DNA from: Olsenella_K sp051878835
GTDB taxonomy: Bacteria; Actinomycetota; Coriobacteriia; Coriobacteriales; Atopobiaceae
Direction: 5' to 3'
Assembly (NCBI GenBank): GCA_051878835.1
Contig: JBJEKW010000011.1
Coordinates: forward strand, 1 to 64,000
DNA length: 64,000 nt
The translations under genes were made by a program, and so were the position numbers. The stretch's first letter is position 1, and every line of letters starts with the position of its first letter. Of the stretch, positions 33,642 to 42,046 are shown in pieces. Below the pieces are notes generated by a model. It saw only the letters and a program-made list of their open reading frames with translations, was not told where the DNA came from and searched no databases.

Positions 33642-35315
33642 CTAGAACAGGCCGGTGATGCGGCCCTCGTCGTCCACGTCGATCCTCTCGGCGGCGGGGT
33701 GCTTGGGCAGGCCCGGCATGGTCATGATGGCCCCCGTCATGGCCACCACGAAGCCCGCGCCCGCGGCCACGTGGACGTCGCGCACCGTGATGCGGAAGCC
33801 CTCGGGCGCGCCCAGCTTGTGCTGGTCGTCCGTGAAGCTGTACTGCGTCTTTGCGATGCACACGGGCAGGTTGCCGAAGCCCTGCTGGTCCAGCTGCTTC
33901 AGCTGCTTGGTCGCCGCGGGCGTGAAGTCCACGCCGTCGGCGTGGTACACCCGGCGTGCCACGGCGTCGATGGCGTCTGCCACCGACGCGCCGGTCTCGT
34001 AGGCGTACGAGAAGTGCTTCGGCTGCTGGACGAGCCTCAGGACCTCCTGCGCGAGGTCGAGTCCGCCCTCGCCGCCCTTTGCCCACACCTCGGACAGGCA
34101 GACGTTGACGCCCAGCTCGTGGCACTTGTCCTCGATCAGCTGCAGCTCGGCCTCGGTGTCGGTCGGGAAGCGGTTGATGGCCACGACCGCAGGCAGGCCG
34201 AACACGTCGGTGATGTTGCCCACGTGGCGCAGCAGGTTCGGGATGCCCGCCTCCAGCGCCTGCAGGTTCTCCTGGCCCAGGTCGGCCTTTGCGACGCCGC
34301 CGTTGTACTTCAGCGCGCGCACAGTGGCCACGATGACCACCGCGTCGGGCTCCAGGCCCGCCATGCGGCACTTGATGTCCATGAACTTCTCGGCACCCAG
34401 GTCGGCGCCGAAGCCGGCCTCGGTCACGGTGATGTCGCCGTAGTGCATGGCCATGCGCGTGGCCATGACCGAGTTGCAGCCGTGGGCTATGTTTGCGAAC
34501 GGGCCGCCGTGCACGAAGGCGGGCGTGCCCTCCAGGCTCTGCACCAGGTTGGGCTTCAGGGCGTCCTTCAGGAGGGCGGCCATGGCGCCCTGCGCATGCA
34601 GGTCGGAGGCGGTCACGGGCTGGCGGTCGTACGTGTAGGCAACCACCATGCGGCCCAGGCGCTCCTTCAGGTCGTGGATGGAGGTCGCCAGGCACAGCAC
34701 GGCCATGACCTCGGAGGCCACGGTGATGTCGTAGGAGTCCTCGCGGGGCACGCCGTTGGCGACGCCGCCCAGGCCGTCCACGACGTGGCGCAGCTGGCGG
34801 TCGTTCATGTCGACGCAGCGGTGCCAGGTGATGCGGCGCGGGTCGATGCCCAGCTCGTTGCCCTGCTTTATGTGGTTGTCGATCATGGCAGCCAGCAGGT
34901 TGTTGGCGGCGCCGATGGCGTGGAAGTCGCCCGTGAAGTGCAGGTTGATGTCCTCCATGGGAATCACCTGGGCGTAGCCGCCGCCCGCGGCACCGCCCTT
35001 GATGCCGAACACGGGGCCCAGCGAGGGCTCGCGCAGCGCGCAGACGGCGTTCTTTCCCATGCGGCGCAGGGCGTCGGTCAGGCCGATGGTGGTCGTGGTC
35101 TTGCCCTCGCCTGCGGGCGTGGGGTTGATGGCCGTCACCAGCACCAGCTTCGAGGGGGACTCGGGCTCGCGCTTGAGCACGTTGTAGTCGACCTTAGCCT
35201 TGTCCCTGCCATACGGGATGAGGTCGTCCTCCGCTATGCCCAGGGAGGCAGCCACCTCGGTGATGGGACGTGGCTTCACGGACTGTGCGATCTCGATGTC
35301 GGAAAGCTGTGCCAA
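33642..35315 (-). CDS. fhs: formate--tetrahydrofolate ligase
   Basis: ATP-dependent synthesis of 10-formyl-tetrahydrofolate from formate, feeding one-carbon metabolism and purine synthesis. The 557-residue protein has the P-loop TPAGEGKTTTTIGL (residue about 66), REPSLGPVFGIKGGAAGGGY and HGGPFANIAHGCNS, all typical of the family; length matches. The start is a TTG at 35315 with AAGGGG six bases upstream. It lies downstream of the ruvCAB/DUF6483-like group in the same direction with a 131-base gap, so it may have its own promoter. Confidence 0.95.
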   Translation of the reverse strand: MAQLSDIEIAQSVKPRPITEVAASLGIAEDDLIPYGRDKAKVDYNVLKREPESPSKLVLVTAINPTPAGEGKTTTTIGLTDALRRMGKNAVCALREPSLGPVFGIKGGAAGGGYAQVIPMEDINLHFTGDFHAIGAANNLLAAMIDNHIKQGNELGIDPRRITWHRCVDMNDRQLRHVVDGLGGVANGVPREDSYDITVASEVMAVLCLATSIHDLKERLGRMVVAYTYDRQPVTASDLHAQGAMAALLKDALKPNLVQSLEGTPAFVHGGPFANIAHGCNSVMATRMAMHYGDITVTEAGFGADLGAEKFMDIKCRMAGLEPDAVVIVATVRALKYNGGVAKADLGQENLQALEAGIPNLLRHVGNITDVFGLPAVVAINRFPTDTEAELQLIEDKCHELGVNVCLSEVWAKGGEGGLDLAQEVLRLVQQPKHFSYAYETGASVADAIDAVARRVYHADGVDFTPAATKQLKQLDQQGFGNLPVCIAKTQYSFTDDQHKLGAPEGFRITVRDVHVAAGAGFVVAMTGAIMTMPGLPKHPAAERIDVDDEGRITGLF

Positions 35316-35446
35316 GGGAATCCCCTTCCTCCAGGTGCCTACGGCGTCCGCACGGACGTCGCCACATACCGAATATAACGCCTATGCCGACGCAGCTCCA
35401 TCCATCGGGGCGGATTGCACGGGGAAGGGTCCGCCTGGGCGCCCTA

Positions 35447-35830
35447 TCACAGGTCGAGGTCGCGCAGCTCCTCGGGCACCTCGTCCAGGCTGGCGCCGAA
35501 CGCGTCCGCCACCGCCTGGGCCTGCTCCCTGCGCTGCTGGGCAACGTCGGGCTGGCCCATGCCGTCGTAGGCGTCGGCCAGCTTGTTCAGCGAGAAGGCC
35601 ACATAGCCCGAGACCGCGTCGCCCGTGCCAGCCAGCTGCATCATGGTGACCAGCGAGCCGGGGGCCAAAGACATGGCCGTCTGGGGGTCCAGCTGCAGAA
35701 GCTCTCCCACGGCGGCCTCCACCTCCTGCGCGGCGGCCTCGTCCTTCTGGGCGAGCGCGCGCCTCAGGGCGGAGGAGACGGTGCGCGCAAACTGCTGGAT
35801 GATCTCCATCAGGTAGTCGTGCTGTAGCAT
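35447..35830 (-). CDS. small helical protein, DUF6483-like
   Basis: A 127-residue acidic, helical protein starting LQHDYLMEIIQQFARTV and continuing with Gln/Ala-rich helices that look like one or two TPR-type hairpins (GYVAFSLNKLADAYDGMGQP). The opening resembles proteins annotated DUF6483 in Firmicutes and Coriobacteriia; function is unknown. GAAAGG precedes ATG 35830, which lies 12 bases after the ruvB stop, so it is probably translated from the ruvCAB message. Confidence 0.65.
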   Translation of the reverse strand: MLQHDYLMEIIQQFARTVSSALRRALAQKDEAAAQEVEAAVGELLQLDPQTAMSLAPGSLVTMMQLAGTGDAVSGYVAFSLNKLADAYDGMGQPDVAQQRREQAQAVADAFGASLDEVPEELRDLDL

Positions 35831-35842
35831 GGTGCGTCCTTT

Positions 35843-36907
35843 CTAGCGCTGTTGGGGAGGCTGGACTCCCAGGTGCTCGAAGGCTGCCAGAGTGGCCTGC
35901 CTTCCCTGCGGCGTGCGGATGATGAGTCCCTGCTGCAGGAGGTAGGGCTCGTAGACGTCCTCCAGCGTGCTGGGGTCCTCGCCGACGGCCGACGCGATGG
36001 TGGTCAGCCCGACAGGCCTGCCCCTGAAGGTGGTGGTGAGCGCGGTCAGGATCTTCTTGTCCATCCAGTCCAGGCCCAGCTCGTCTATCTGGAAGAACGC
36101 CAGCGCCTCGGAGGCGACGTCCCACGTGATGGACCCACCGGCCCTGACCTGGGCGTAGTCGCGCACGCGCTTCAGCAGGCGGTTCGCCAGGCGCGGCGTT
36201 CCCCTGCTGCGCGACGCTATCTCGGCCGCGCCCTCGGCGTCTATGGTGACGCCCAGGATCTTGGCCGAGCGCATCACGATGTCAGAGAGCTCGCGCGTGG
36301 TGTAGTAGTCCAGCCGGTAGCTGATGCCAAAGCGGTCGCGCAGCGGCCCCGTCAAAAGACCCGTGCGCGTGGTGGCGCCGATGAGCGTGAAGTGAGGCAC
36401 GTCCAGCCTGATGGAGCGTGCGGCCGGGCCCTTGCCGATGACTATGTCCAGGAAGAAGTCCTCCATCGCCGGATACAGGACCTCCTCCACCTGGTGGTTC
36501 AGGCGGTGTATCTCGTCCACAAAGAGGACGTCGCCCTCCTGTAGGTTCGTCAGGATGGCGGCAAGGTCACCCGTGCGCGCTATGGCGGGGCCGGACGTCG
36601 TGTGCAGGCGAGCGCCCATCTCGTTGGCGACCACATTTGCCAGGGTGGTCTTGCCCAGGCCGGGAGGGCCGCTGAACAGCACGTGGTCCAGCGTCTCGTG
36701 GCGGTCCTTCGCCGCGGCTATGAGCACGCGCAGGTTGTCGCGGACGCGCTCCTGGCCTATGTACTCCGACAGCGTCTTTGGGCGCAGGCTGTGGTCTATG
36801 TCCAGGTCGTCGCTCGTGAGCTCGCCCGACACCTCGCGCGGGCCCGCGTGCGACGGACGGGACTGGTTGTCGTCGTCGAAGAGGTCCTCCTTGCCGGCCT
36901 GCCACAT
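35843..36907 (-). CDS. ruvB: Holliday junction branch-migration ATPase RuvB
   Basis: The hexameric motor that, with RuvA, drives Holliday-junction migration. The protein has Walker A GPPGLGKTT, Walker B FVDEIHRL, the sensor-1 GATTRTG, the Arg finger region GPLRDRFG and a winged-helix C-terminus. About 354 residues, normal for RuvB. The start is uncertain: ATG 36907 (one base after the ruvA stop, TAGCATG) is used here; GTG 36916, overlapping the ruvA end by 8 bases, is also possible. GGGAGG lies 11 bases from the ATG and 2 from the GTG. Third gene of ruvC-ruvA-ruvB. Confidence 0.95.
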   Translation of the reverse strand: MWQAGKEDLFDDDNQSRPSHAGPREVSGELTSDDLDIDHSLRPKTLSEYIGQERVRDNLRVLIAAAKDRHETLDHVLFSGPPGLGKTTLANVVANEMGARLHTTSGPAIARTGDLAAILTNLQEGDVLFVDEIHRLNHQVEEVLYPAMEDFFLDIVIGKGPAARSIRLDVPHFTLIGATTRTGLLTGPLRDRFGISYRLDYYTTRELSDIVMRSAKILGVTIDAEGAAEIASRSRGTPRLANRLLKRVRDYAQVRAGGSITWDVASEALAFFQIDELGLDWMDKKILTALTTTFRGRPVGLTTIASAVGEDPSTLEDVYEPYLLQQGLIIRTPQGRQATLAAFEHLGVQPPQQR

Positions 36908-36908
36908 G

Positions 36909-37541
36909 CTATGCACCGCCTCCCAGGCGCCTGAGCGCGTACGCCACTACCTTCTCGAGCTTGGGGCCCGCAGACTCGTGGCCCTCCAGCGCCAGCTCGG
37001 CCTCCTGGGGCGTGAAGCCCATGCTCAGAAGTGCCGAGGTGGCCTCCCGCACCAGCGACTCGTCGGTCTGCTCCACGTGCGACGCGTTGGGCGCCGCGGG
37101 CTCCGCCATGCCGACCAGCCCCTGCAGGTCCGGGTCCTTCGCGAATACGTCCTGCAGCTCGATCAGGAGCCGCTGGGCCTTTTTCTTTCCCACGCCGGGG
37201 ACGGTGGACATGCGCCCCTCGTCCTGGGTGGCCACCACCGTGGCCAGCGCCTGGGGCGAGAAGGTCGACAGCACCGCCAGCGCCAGCTTCGGGCCGACGC
37301 CCGACACGCCCACCAGGCGGTCGAACACAGCACGCTCCTCTCGCGTGCTGAAGCCGTAGAGCTCGATGGAGTTCTCCTTTACCAAAAGGCGCGTCAGCAG
37401 GGTGACCCCGGCCTCGCCCGCCGCAGGCAGTGATGCGGCCGTGTTGGCGGAGACCCCCAAGAGGTAGCCCACGCCGTTCACGTCCAGCACCACATGGGTG
37501 GGCATGACCTCCAGTAGCGTACCGCACAGCTGCACGATCAT
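36909..37541 (-). CDS. ruvA: Holliday junction DNA-binding protein RuvA
   Basis: Tetrameric junction-binding partner of RuvB. The 210-residue protein has the N-terminal OB-fold (IVQLCGTLLEV, VVLDVNGVGYLLGV), two helix-hairpin-helix motifs (VSGVGPKLALAVL and VPGVGKKKAQRLLIEL) and the C-terminal RuvB-contacting domain (SALLSMGFTPQEAELAL). Its ATGA start overlaps the stop of ruvC, so translation is coupled. Confidence 0.96.
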   Translation of the reverse strand: MIVQLCGTLLEVMPTHVVLDVNGVGYLLGVSANTAASLPAAGEAGVTLLTRLLVKENSIELYGFSTREERAVFDRLVGVSGVGPKLALAVLSTFSPQALATVVATQDEGRMSTVPGVGKKKAQRLLIELQDVFAKDPDLQGLVGMAEPAAPNASHVEQTDESLVREATSALLSMGFTPQEAELALEGHESAGPKLEKVVAYALRRLGGGA

Positions 37542-38191
37542 GAGGTGGACCTCCTACTTTGCCTGGTGGAAACTATGGGTGCCGCGCCGTCGCCCGAGCG
37601 GGCCACGTGCGCAGCCGTCGCCGCGGCGGTGCGCTCCCGCGCCAGCTCGGCGTCGTAGGCACGCTGCGCGCGCTCGGCTGCCTCGACCTGGGACTTTGCC
37701 AGCCTGCGCGTGACCATCCTGGTGGACATGAGGTTCGCGTGACAGATGGCCGCAGCCAGGGCGTCGGCGCAGTGGTCGGGCCTGGGGTCGTGGTCCAGCG
37801 CCAGGATGTTGCGCACCATGTAGATGACCTGGAACTTGTCGGCGCTGCCCGTGCCCACGACGGCCTGCTTTATCTGCATGGGAGTGTACTCCCCCAGCTG
37901 CAGCCCGTTCTGCGCGCAGGCCACGATGGCGGCCCCGCGGGCATGGGCCGTGGCTATGGCCGAGCGGGTGTTCTCGCCAAAGAAGATCTTCTCGATGGAG
38001 AGCTGCGTGGGACCGTAGAGCTCGATGACCTCGGTGAGCTCGTCGAATATGCGGCCCAGCCGTTGGTCTATGGGCTCCGAGGCCTTCGTGGTGACGCAGC
38101 CGTACGCACGCGCGCGGCAGACGTTGCCACGCGTCTCGATGACGCCCCAACCGGTGTGGGCAAGTCCGGGGTCGATGCCTAGGATGATCAC
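37538..38191 (-). CDS. ruvC: Holliday junction resolvase RuvC
   Basis: Endonuclease that cuts Holliday junctions. The 217-residue protein has the acidic catalytic residues in GIDPG (Asp7), SIEKIFFG and RPDHCADALA. The core ends near residue 165 and is followed by an unusual basic Ala/Arg/Ser-rich tail of about 50 residues, making it longer than typical RuvC (about 160-180). First gene of ruvC-ruvA-ruvB, with a LexA-type box 22 bases upstream of the start, implying induction by DNA damage. Confidence 0.95.
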   Translation of the reverse strand: MIILGIDPGLAHTGWGVIETRGNVCRARAYGCVTTKASEPIDQRLGRIFDELTEVIELYGPTQLSIEKIFFGENTRSAIATAHARGAAIVACAQNGLQLGEYTPMQIKQAVVGTGSADKFQVIYMVRNILALDHDPRPDHCADALAAAICHANLMSTRMVTRRLAKSQVEAAERAQRAYDAELARERTAAATAAHVARSGDGAAPIVSTRQSRRSTS

Positions 38192-38212
38192 GCGCCCTCC
38201 CGTTGCCAGATA

Positions 38213-38230
38213 CTAGAACTTCTGTTCTAG
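38213..38230. promoter_or_regulatory. LexA (SOS) box upstream of ruvCAB
   Basis: CTAGAAC-TTCT-GTTCTAG is a perfect inverted repeat with the Gram-positive SOS core GAAC-N4-GTTC (38216-38227). LexA represses ruv genes in many bacteria, so the match in position and sequence is strong evidence for SOS control. Confidence 0.85.
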
Positions 38231-38275
38231 TCTAGCACAACGCGAATCCCAGGGAAGACCCAACCTGTCTTCGCC

Positions 38276-40165
38276 CTAGTTTTCCGAGAAGGGCCCTCCC
38301 CAGCTCATGGGGGAACCTCCCGGCATGCCAGGGCCGCCTCCCCTACCGTGGTTGGGCTCGTCCGACGGCCTGGACCCGCCCTGCACGAAGTCGCGCAGGA
38401 GGTCTATGACGTCGTGGACCTCCTCGCCCTTGTTTGGCTGGCCCTCCTGCTGCACGTGCTCCAGCTGCGCCTGCACCTTACGCAGATGCCTGATGATGTC
38501 CTCCTCGGACACGCGCTCGTCCTTGCCGCGCACATGGTCCTCCCAGCGCAGCCCCATGGGGACGCGCGCGTCGAACACGGTGTTCGTCGAAGCTGCCAGG
38601 CACATGGTCCTGCACCCCGTACGTCCCAGCTCGCACTGGTTGAAGCGCTGGATGACGCCTTGTGTCAGGACGGGGTTGCCCTGGCGGCTCACGGCGTCGG
38701 TCAGGCCGTACTCCCACTCGATGTGCGCGGCTAGGATGGCGTCCATCTGCGCCAGGAGCAGCTCGTCGTTTGCCGCGTCGCCCGTCTGGACGTCCAGCTG
38801 GGGCAGGTCGAACGCCCGCTCACTGTCCTCCGGAATCACGGGCGAGATGGTGTTGCGCAGGCGTGCCAGCTCCAGGACCTCGCTGCGGTACACGTCGCCC
38901 AGGGGCAGCATTCCGGCCATCACCGGCTTGGCCTGGTCCGCCTCCAGACAGAGGTACGTCTTGTCCTGGGGGCCCAGCAGAAGGGCGCCCAGCTCGCGGG
39001 CAAAGGCGGCGGTCTGTGCCATCGCCATGTCCCGCATCAGAATCGGGTCCTTGTCGGACGAGACGCCGGATGCAGCCTTGCCTTCGCCCAGGTCACGGCA
39101 TTCCATGCGCAGCCGCCGTACCAGCTGAAGCGCGCTGGCGCGCTGGGTTTGGTCCAGGTAGTCGGGAACGAGAACATGCACGTGCAGCGGGCCCAGTGCG
39201 TCGCAGGCAAGCGCCGCCAGAACAGAGGATCCCACCTTCCCGTCCAGCATCAGGACGGCGTCCGTCAGACCGGCCTTCCACAGGTAGTCGTGCAGGCCCA
39301 GCCTGAGCGACTCCCACAGGAACAGCGCGCGGTTGTACACCTCGGGAGTCAACGGATGGGCAAGCGGACCCTCGGACTCGGGCTCCACCTGGGCCACCAT
39401 GAGCGCCTCCTCGAACGAGGGGGCGGATGCTTCCAGCTGGCCCCAGGGCGCCACCGCAAAGCTGGAACCCGGGAACACGAACGGGCCGTAGCCGCCCAGC
39501 GACCCCACGCCCACTATCCACGCGTCCATGTTTTGTGCGTCGTCGACGAAGCGATTCTCGCCCAGTGCGGCACCCAGGGCAGAGTTTGGCTCGTCGAAGG
39601 AGAAGCCGTAGCTGTCGATGTAGATGAGGACGTCGATGTCCAGGTCGTAGTCGACGAAGTCATCGAGGTCGTCGTAGTTCACCGCGACGCCGAAGCGCGT
39701 GCCATCCAGGTCAAAGCAGGGCAGCGTCGGCGTGCCCACTCCCTCGGTACCATCGGCCTCGACGGTCTCCTGGGAGCCGTTCTGGCTTCCCTCCTCATCC
39801 GAGTCGACGCCAGCCAACGCCCCCACCTGGCTGGCAAAGTATGCCGAGAGCCTGAGGGGCAGCACTTGGCCTTCCTTTATCAGCATGGTCTCGCACACGG
39901 TGTCGTAGTCCAGCTCCGCAACCACAGGCACCAGGCAGGTGCACTTCAGCCTAGAGGCCAAGTCGTCCAACGTCACCGAGAGATCCAGCAGGAATCCCTC
40001 CTGGTCCGGAGCCGCAACGGGAACGGGACCCGTCAGCGTCGCCATGGGAAACGCCAGCAGATCTACGCCTTGGTCCGCTGCCTGTCGGGAGTACTCCACC
40101 ATGCGGTCTGCGGTGCGCGCGAAGTCACCCGCGCACGTGTTCATCTGTGCTACGCCAATTTTCAC
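38276..40165 (-). CDS. NAD synthetase-like protein with degenerate active sites
   Basis: A 629-residue protein with the architecture of glutamine-dependent NAD synthetase: nitrilase-type glutaminase domain (about 1-265), ammonia-dependent synthetase domain (about 275-560), and a Gly/Pro-rich tail. Overall homology is clear (LGLHDYLWKAGLTDAVLML aligned with the normal P-loop approach; MLPLGDVYRSEVLELARL), but catalytic motifs are lost. Glutaminase Glu is Met41 (FPMATLTG), the nucleophile Cys is Asn163 (GVAVNYDD), the Lys is not evident, and the ATP-pyrophosphatase SGGxDS is DGKVGS (308-313). It is probably catalytically inactive, with a regulatory or new role. GTG 40165 follows AAGGAGG. It lies between desulfoferrodoxin and ruvC. 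Confidence 0.85.
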   Translation of the reverse strand: MKIGVAQMNTCAGDFARTADRMVEYSRQAADQGVDLLAFPMATLTGPVPVAAPDQEGFLLDLSVTLDDLASRLKCTCLVPVVAELDYDTVCETMLIKEGQVLPLRLSAYFASQVGALAGVDSDEEGSQNGSQETVEADGTEGVGTPTLPCFDLDGTRFGVAVNYDDLDDFVDYDLDIDVLIYIDSYGFSFDEPNSALGAALGENRFVDDAQNMDAWIVGVGSLGGYGPFVFPGSSFAVAPWGQLEASAPSFEEALMVAQVEPESEGPLAHPLTPEVYNRALFLWESLRLGLHDYLWKAGLTDAVLMLDGKVGSSVLAALACDALGPLHVHVLVPDYLDQTQRASALQLVRRLRMECRDLGEGKAASGVSSDKDPILMRDMAMAQTAAFARELGALLLGPQDKTYLCLEADQAKPVMAGMLPLGDVYRSEVLELARLRNTISPVIPEDSERAFDLPQLDVQTGDAANDELLLAQMDAILAAHIEWEYGLTDAVSRQGNPVLTQGVIQRFNQCELGRTGCRTMCLAASTNTVFDARVPMGLRWEDHVRGKDERVSEEDIIRHLRKVQAQLEHVQQEGQPNKGEEVHDVIDLLRDFVQGGSRPSDEPNHGRGGGPGMPGGSPMSWGGPFSEN

Positions 40166-40245
40166 GGGAACCTCCTTGGGCGACACCATCATCATAACCG
40201 CCAAAGAATAGCCAAGTCCCGCCGGAAGTCATTAATGAGAAAAGA

Positions 40246-40277
40246 ATGCTGCCAACCGCACACGCGGCTGGCAGCAT
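40246..40277 (-). terminator. terminator after the desulfoferrodoxin gene
   Basis: A 14-base inverted repeat with one mismatch (40246-40259 with 40264-40277). On the minus strand it is followed by TTCTTTTCTC. Confidence 0.72.
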
Positions 40278-40348
40278 CGTACGTTCCGAATCAGAAGGTG
40301 GTCGCCGAAACAGTCGGCTTGACACAAGCCGGCATCGTGCCCGCAACG

Positions 40349-40729
40349 CTACAGCTGGGCCTTCCAAAGGCCGTGCAGGTTGCAGTACTCGTACACGGTG
40401 ACGTCCTGGGCGCCGTCGTCCGAGAACTCGGTGACGGGCTTCTGGCCAGGATGCAGGTAGTGAATCTCGACGCGATCCTTCGCGGCGAGGGCAATCCACT
40501 GGATGGAGTGCTCCTCCAGCATGGGGTGCTCGACGGAGCCCACCTGGACCTTTATCTTTCCGTCCGCGCGGGTGACCACCGGCACGTGCTTCTCGGTGGC
40601 GGCGTCGGTCGAACCGGCCTTCAGCTCCTCCATGGGCTGGCCGCAGCACTGAGGCGTGCAGGAGCCCTTCTGTACGACGGCAACCAGGTTGCCGCACTTG
40701 TTGCAGCGATAGAACGTAACCTCTGCCAT
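40349..40729 (-). CDS. desulfoferrodoxin (class I superoxide reductase)
   Basis: Reduces superoxide to peroxide without producing oxygen, typical of anaerobes. The 126-residue protein has the desulforedoxin-type centre I (CNKCGN near residue 9 and QCCGQP near 28) and the catalytic centre II: Glu-Lys-His in TEKHVPVV, two His in GSVEHPMLEEHSI, and Cys plus His in YCNLHGLW. All known iron ligands are present, so it should be active. GGAGAGG precedes the ATG. A terminator separates it from the NAD-synthetase-like gene. Confidence 0.95.
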   Translation of the reverse strand: MAEVTFYRCNKCGNLVAVVQKGSCTPQCCGQPMEELKAGSTDAATEKHVPVVTRADGKIKVQVGSVEHPMLEEHSIQWIALAAKDRVEIHYLHPGQKPVTEFSDDGAQDVTVYEYCNLHGLWKAQL

Positions 40730-40840
40730 GTTGTGTCCTCTCCGTAGCCATGTTCGTAGCTATGTACGGCCGCACGCTATTGCGGCTGTAGTCCTTGTGC
40801 CCCTCGAACCATAAAAGTATTCATTCCTAGGAAGACTTTT

Positions 40841-42022
40841 CTAGTACTGGTGCGCTCTGGTCCAGGCCCATGCGACAACCATGCCCGCAACCGCCGCGCA
40901 CAGGCAGAGCCATGCGTTCGAGGCATCACTCAGCCCCAACACCAGACTGGCTGTGGCAGCCTTTGCCGAGGTGGTGCCGACACCCAGCAACACGCGACGC
41001 AGAATGCCCAGACCGACCACCCAGGCGGCAGGGACCGCGACGTTCCACCTGAGCGCACGCGACAGGCTCCAGTACTCCCAGGGAGAGGGATCCATCAGGG
41101 TCCGGACGAGACCGACCGCCAGCATCACCAGGGCGACGATGCGCAGCACGCCCAGCGCACCCACTGCTAGCACGGGCAGCATGTCCAGCAGAGGCTCTAA
41201 TGCAGACGAGGTGGCTGCCAGGGAGGACAGCTGCGCGAGGTCCTTCGCCAGCAGCTGGAAGCACTGGACCAGAAGCGAGACCGGTCCCAGCTCGGCTGCG
41301 ACGATTGCCCCAACCTGCTGGGCGCCCACCACATAGGAAAGCCATGGTTGGAGGCCGCATACCAGGCATACGGCTCCGGCCACAAGGGCTGCCAGCTTGG
41401 GCATGGCCAGTCTGCCCTGTGGCTTTCGCAGCTTGCCATACGGATCCGGACTGCGGTCGAGCGCCTCGGCGGCCCTGTGCGCCTGCCTTCGCATCCACGA
41501 GACGGCCTGCCCCCTGGTGGGCATGCCGCCGCCGTAGCCACCGCCGGAGCGAGCGGGACCCGCCCCCTCGTCGGCACGCAGCGTCCGGTCCGGCCTGGCA
41601 CCAGAGGCTGCCTCCTGCCGTGGATAGGAGCCCCGGAGCACGGTGCGCTCCGGGCTTGGGGCCTGCGGTGGTACGTACTGGGTAGGGTCAGCGTATTCGT
41701 GAGGCATCGCGGTCGTCTGGTAGCCAGCCCCAGGCGAGCCACGTCGTGAAGACACACCTTCCCCGACGCCACCCTCCTCGCCCAGCAGCGTCGTCTTCTG
41801 ACTGTCGCTGGGCTGCGAGGAAACGCCCGCCTCTCTGGCGACACCAGACGACGGACGGCCCTCCGGCACGTTCTGAGCGCTGGCGCCGTCGTATGAAGCC
41901 GCCCCCTCCGCAGCGCCCGACGGCTCGGCTGGCAGGCACCACCCGCAGCTGCTGCACACGTTGCTCCCCGGAGCCAGCGGAGCCCCGCAGCGAGGGCAGC
42001 GCCCCTGTGACACCTCGGACAT
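40841..42022 (-). CDS. zinc-ribbon membrane protein
   Basis: A 393-residue protein: an N-terminal zinc ribbon (CPRCGAPL and CSSCGWC, residues about 9-29), a disordered Gly/Ser/Pro-rich region to about residue 180, then four or five membrane helices (for example LAALVAGAVCLVCGL and LPVLAVGALGVLRIVALVM) to the C-terminus. No enzyme family is recognised. The ATG lies 24 bases after the dnaE stop with GGAGG upstream, so it is probably co-transcribed with the polymerase gene; why is unclear. Zinc-ribbon membrane proteins of this style are common and functionally diverse. Confidence 0.8.
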   Translation of the reverse strand: MSEVSQGRCPRCGAPLAPGSNVCSSCGWCLPAEPSGAAEGAASYDGASAQNVPEGRPSSGVAREAGVSSQPSDSQKTTLLGEEGGVGEGVSSRRGSPGAGYQTTAMPHEYADPTQYVPPQAPSPERTVLRGSYPRQEAASGARPDRTLRADEGAGPARSGGGYGGGMPTRGQAVSWMRRQAHRAAEALDRSPDPYGKLRKPQGRLAMPKLAALVAGAVCLVCGLQPWLSYVVGAQQVGAIVAAELGPVSLLVQCFQLLAKDLAQLSSLAATSSALEPLLDMLPVLAVGALGVLRIVALVMLAVGLVRTLMDPSPWEYWSLSRALRWNVAVPAAWVVGLGILRRVLLGVGTTSAKAATASLVLGLSDASNAWLCLCAAVAGMVVAWAWTRAHQY

Positions 42023-42046
42023 GGGACCCGCCTCCTTCGTCCGTCG

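Noticed and set aside
40349..40729. Suspected loss of the active-site Glu/Lys in desulfoferrodoxin
   Set aside because: On closer alignment, Glu-Lys-His precede VPVV in TEKHVPVV, and all other iron ligands are present.
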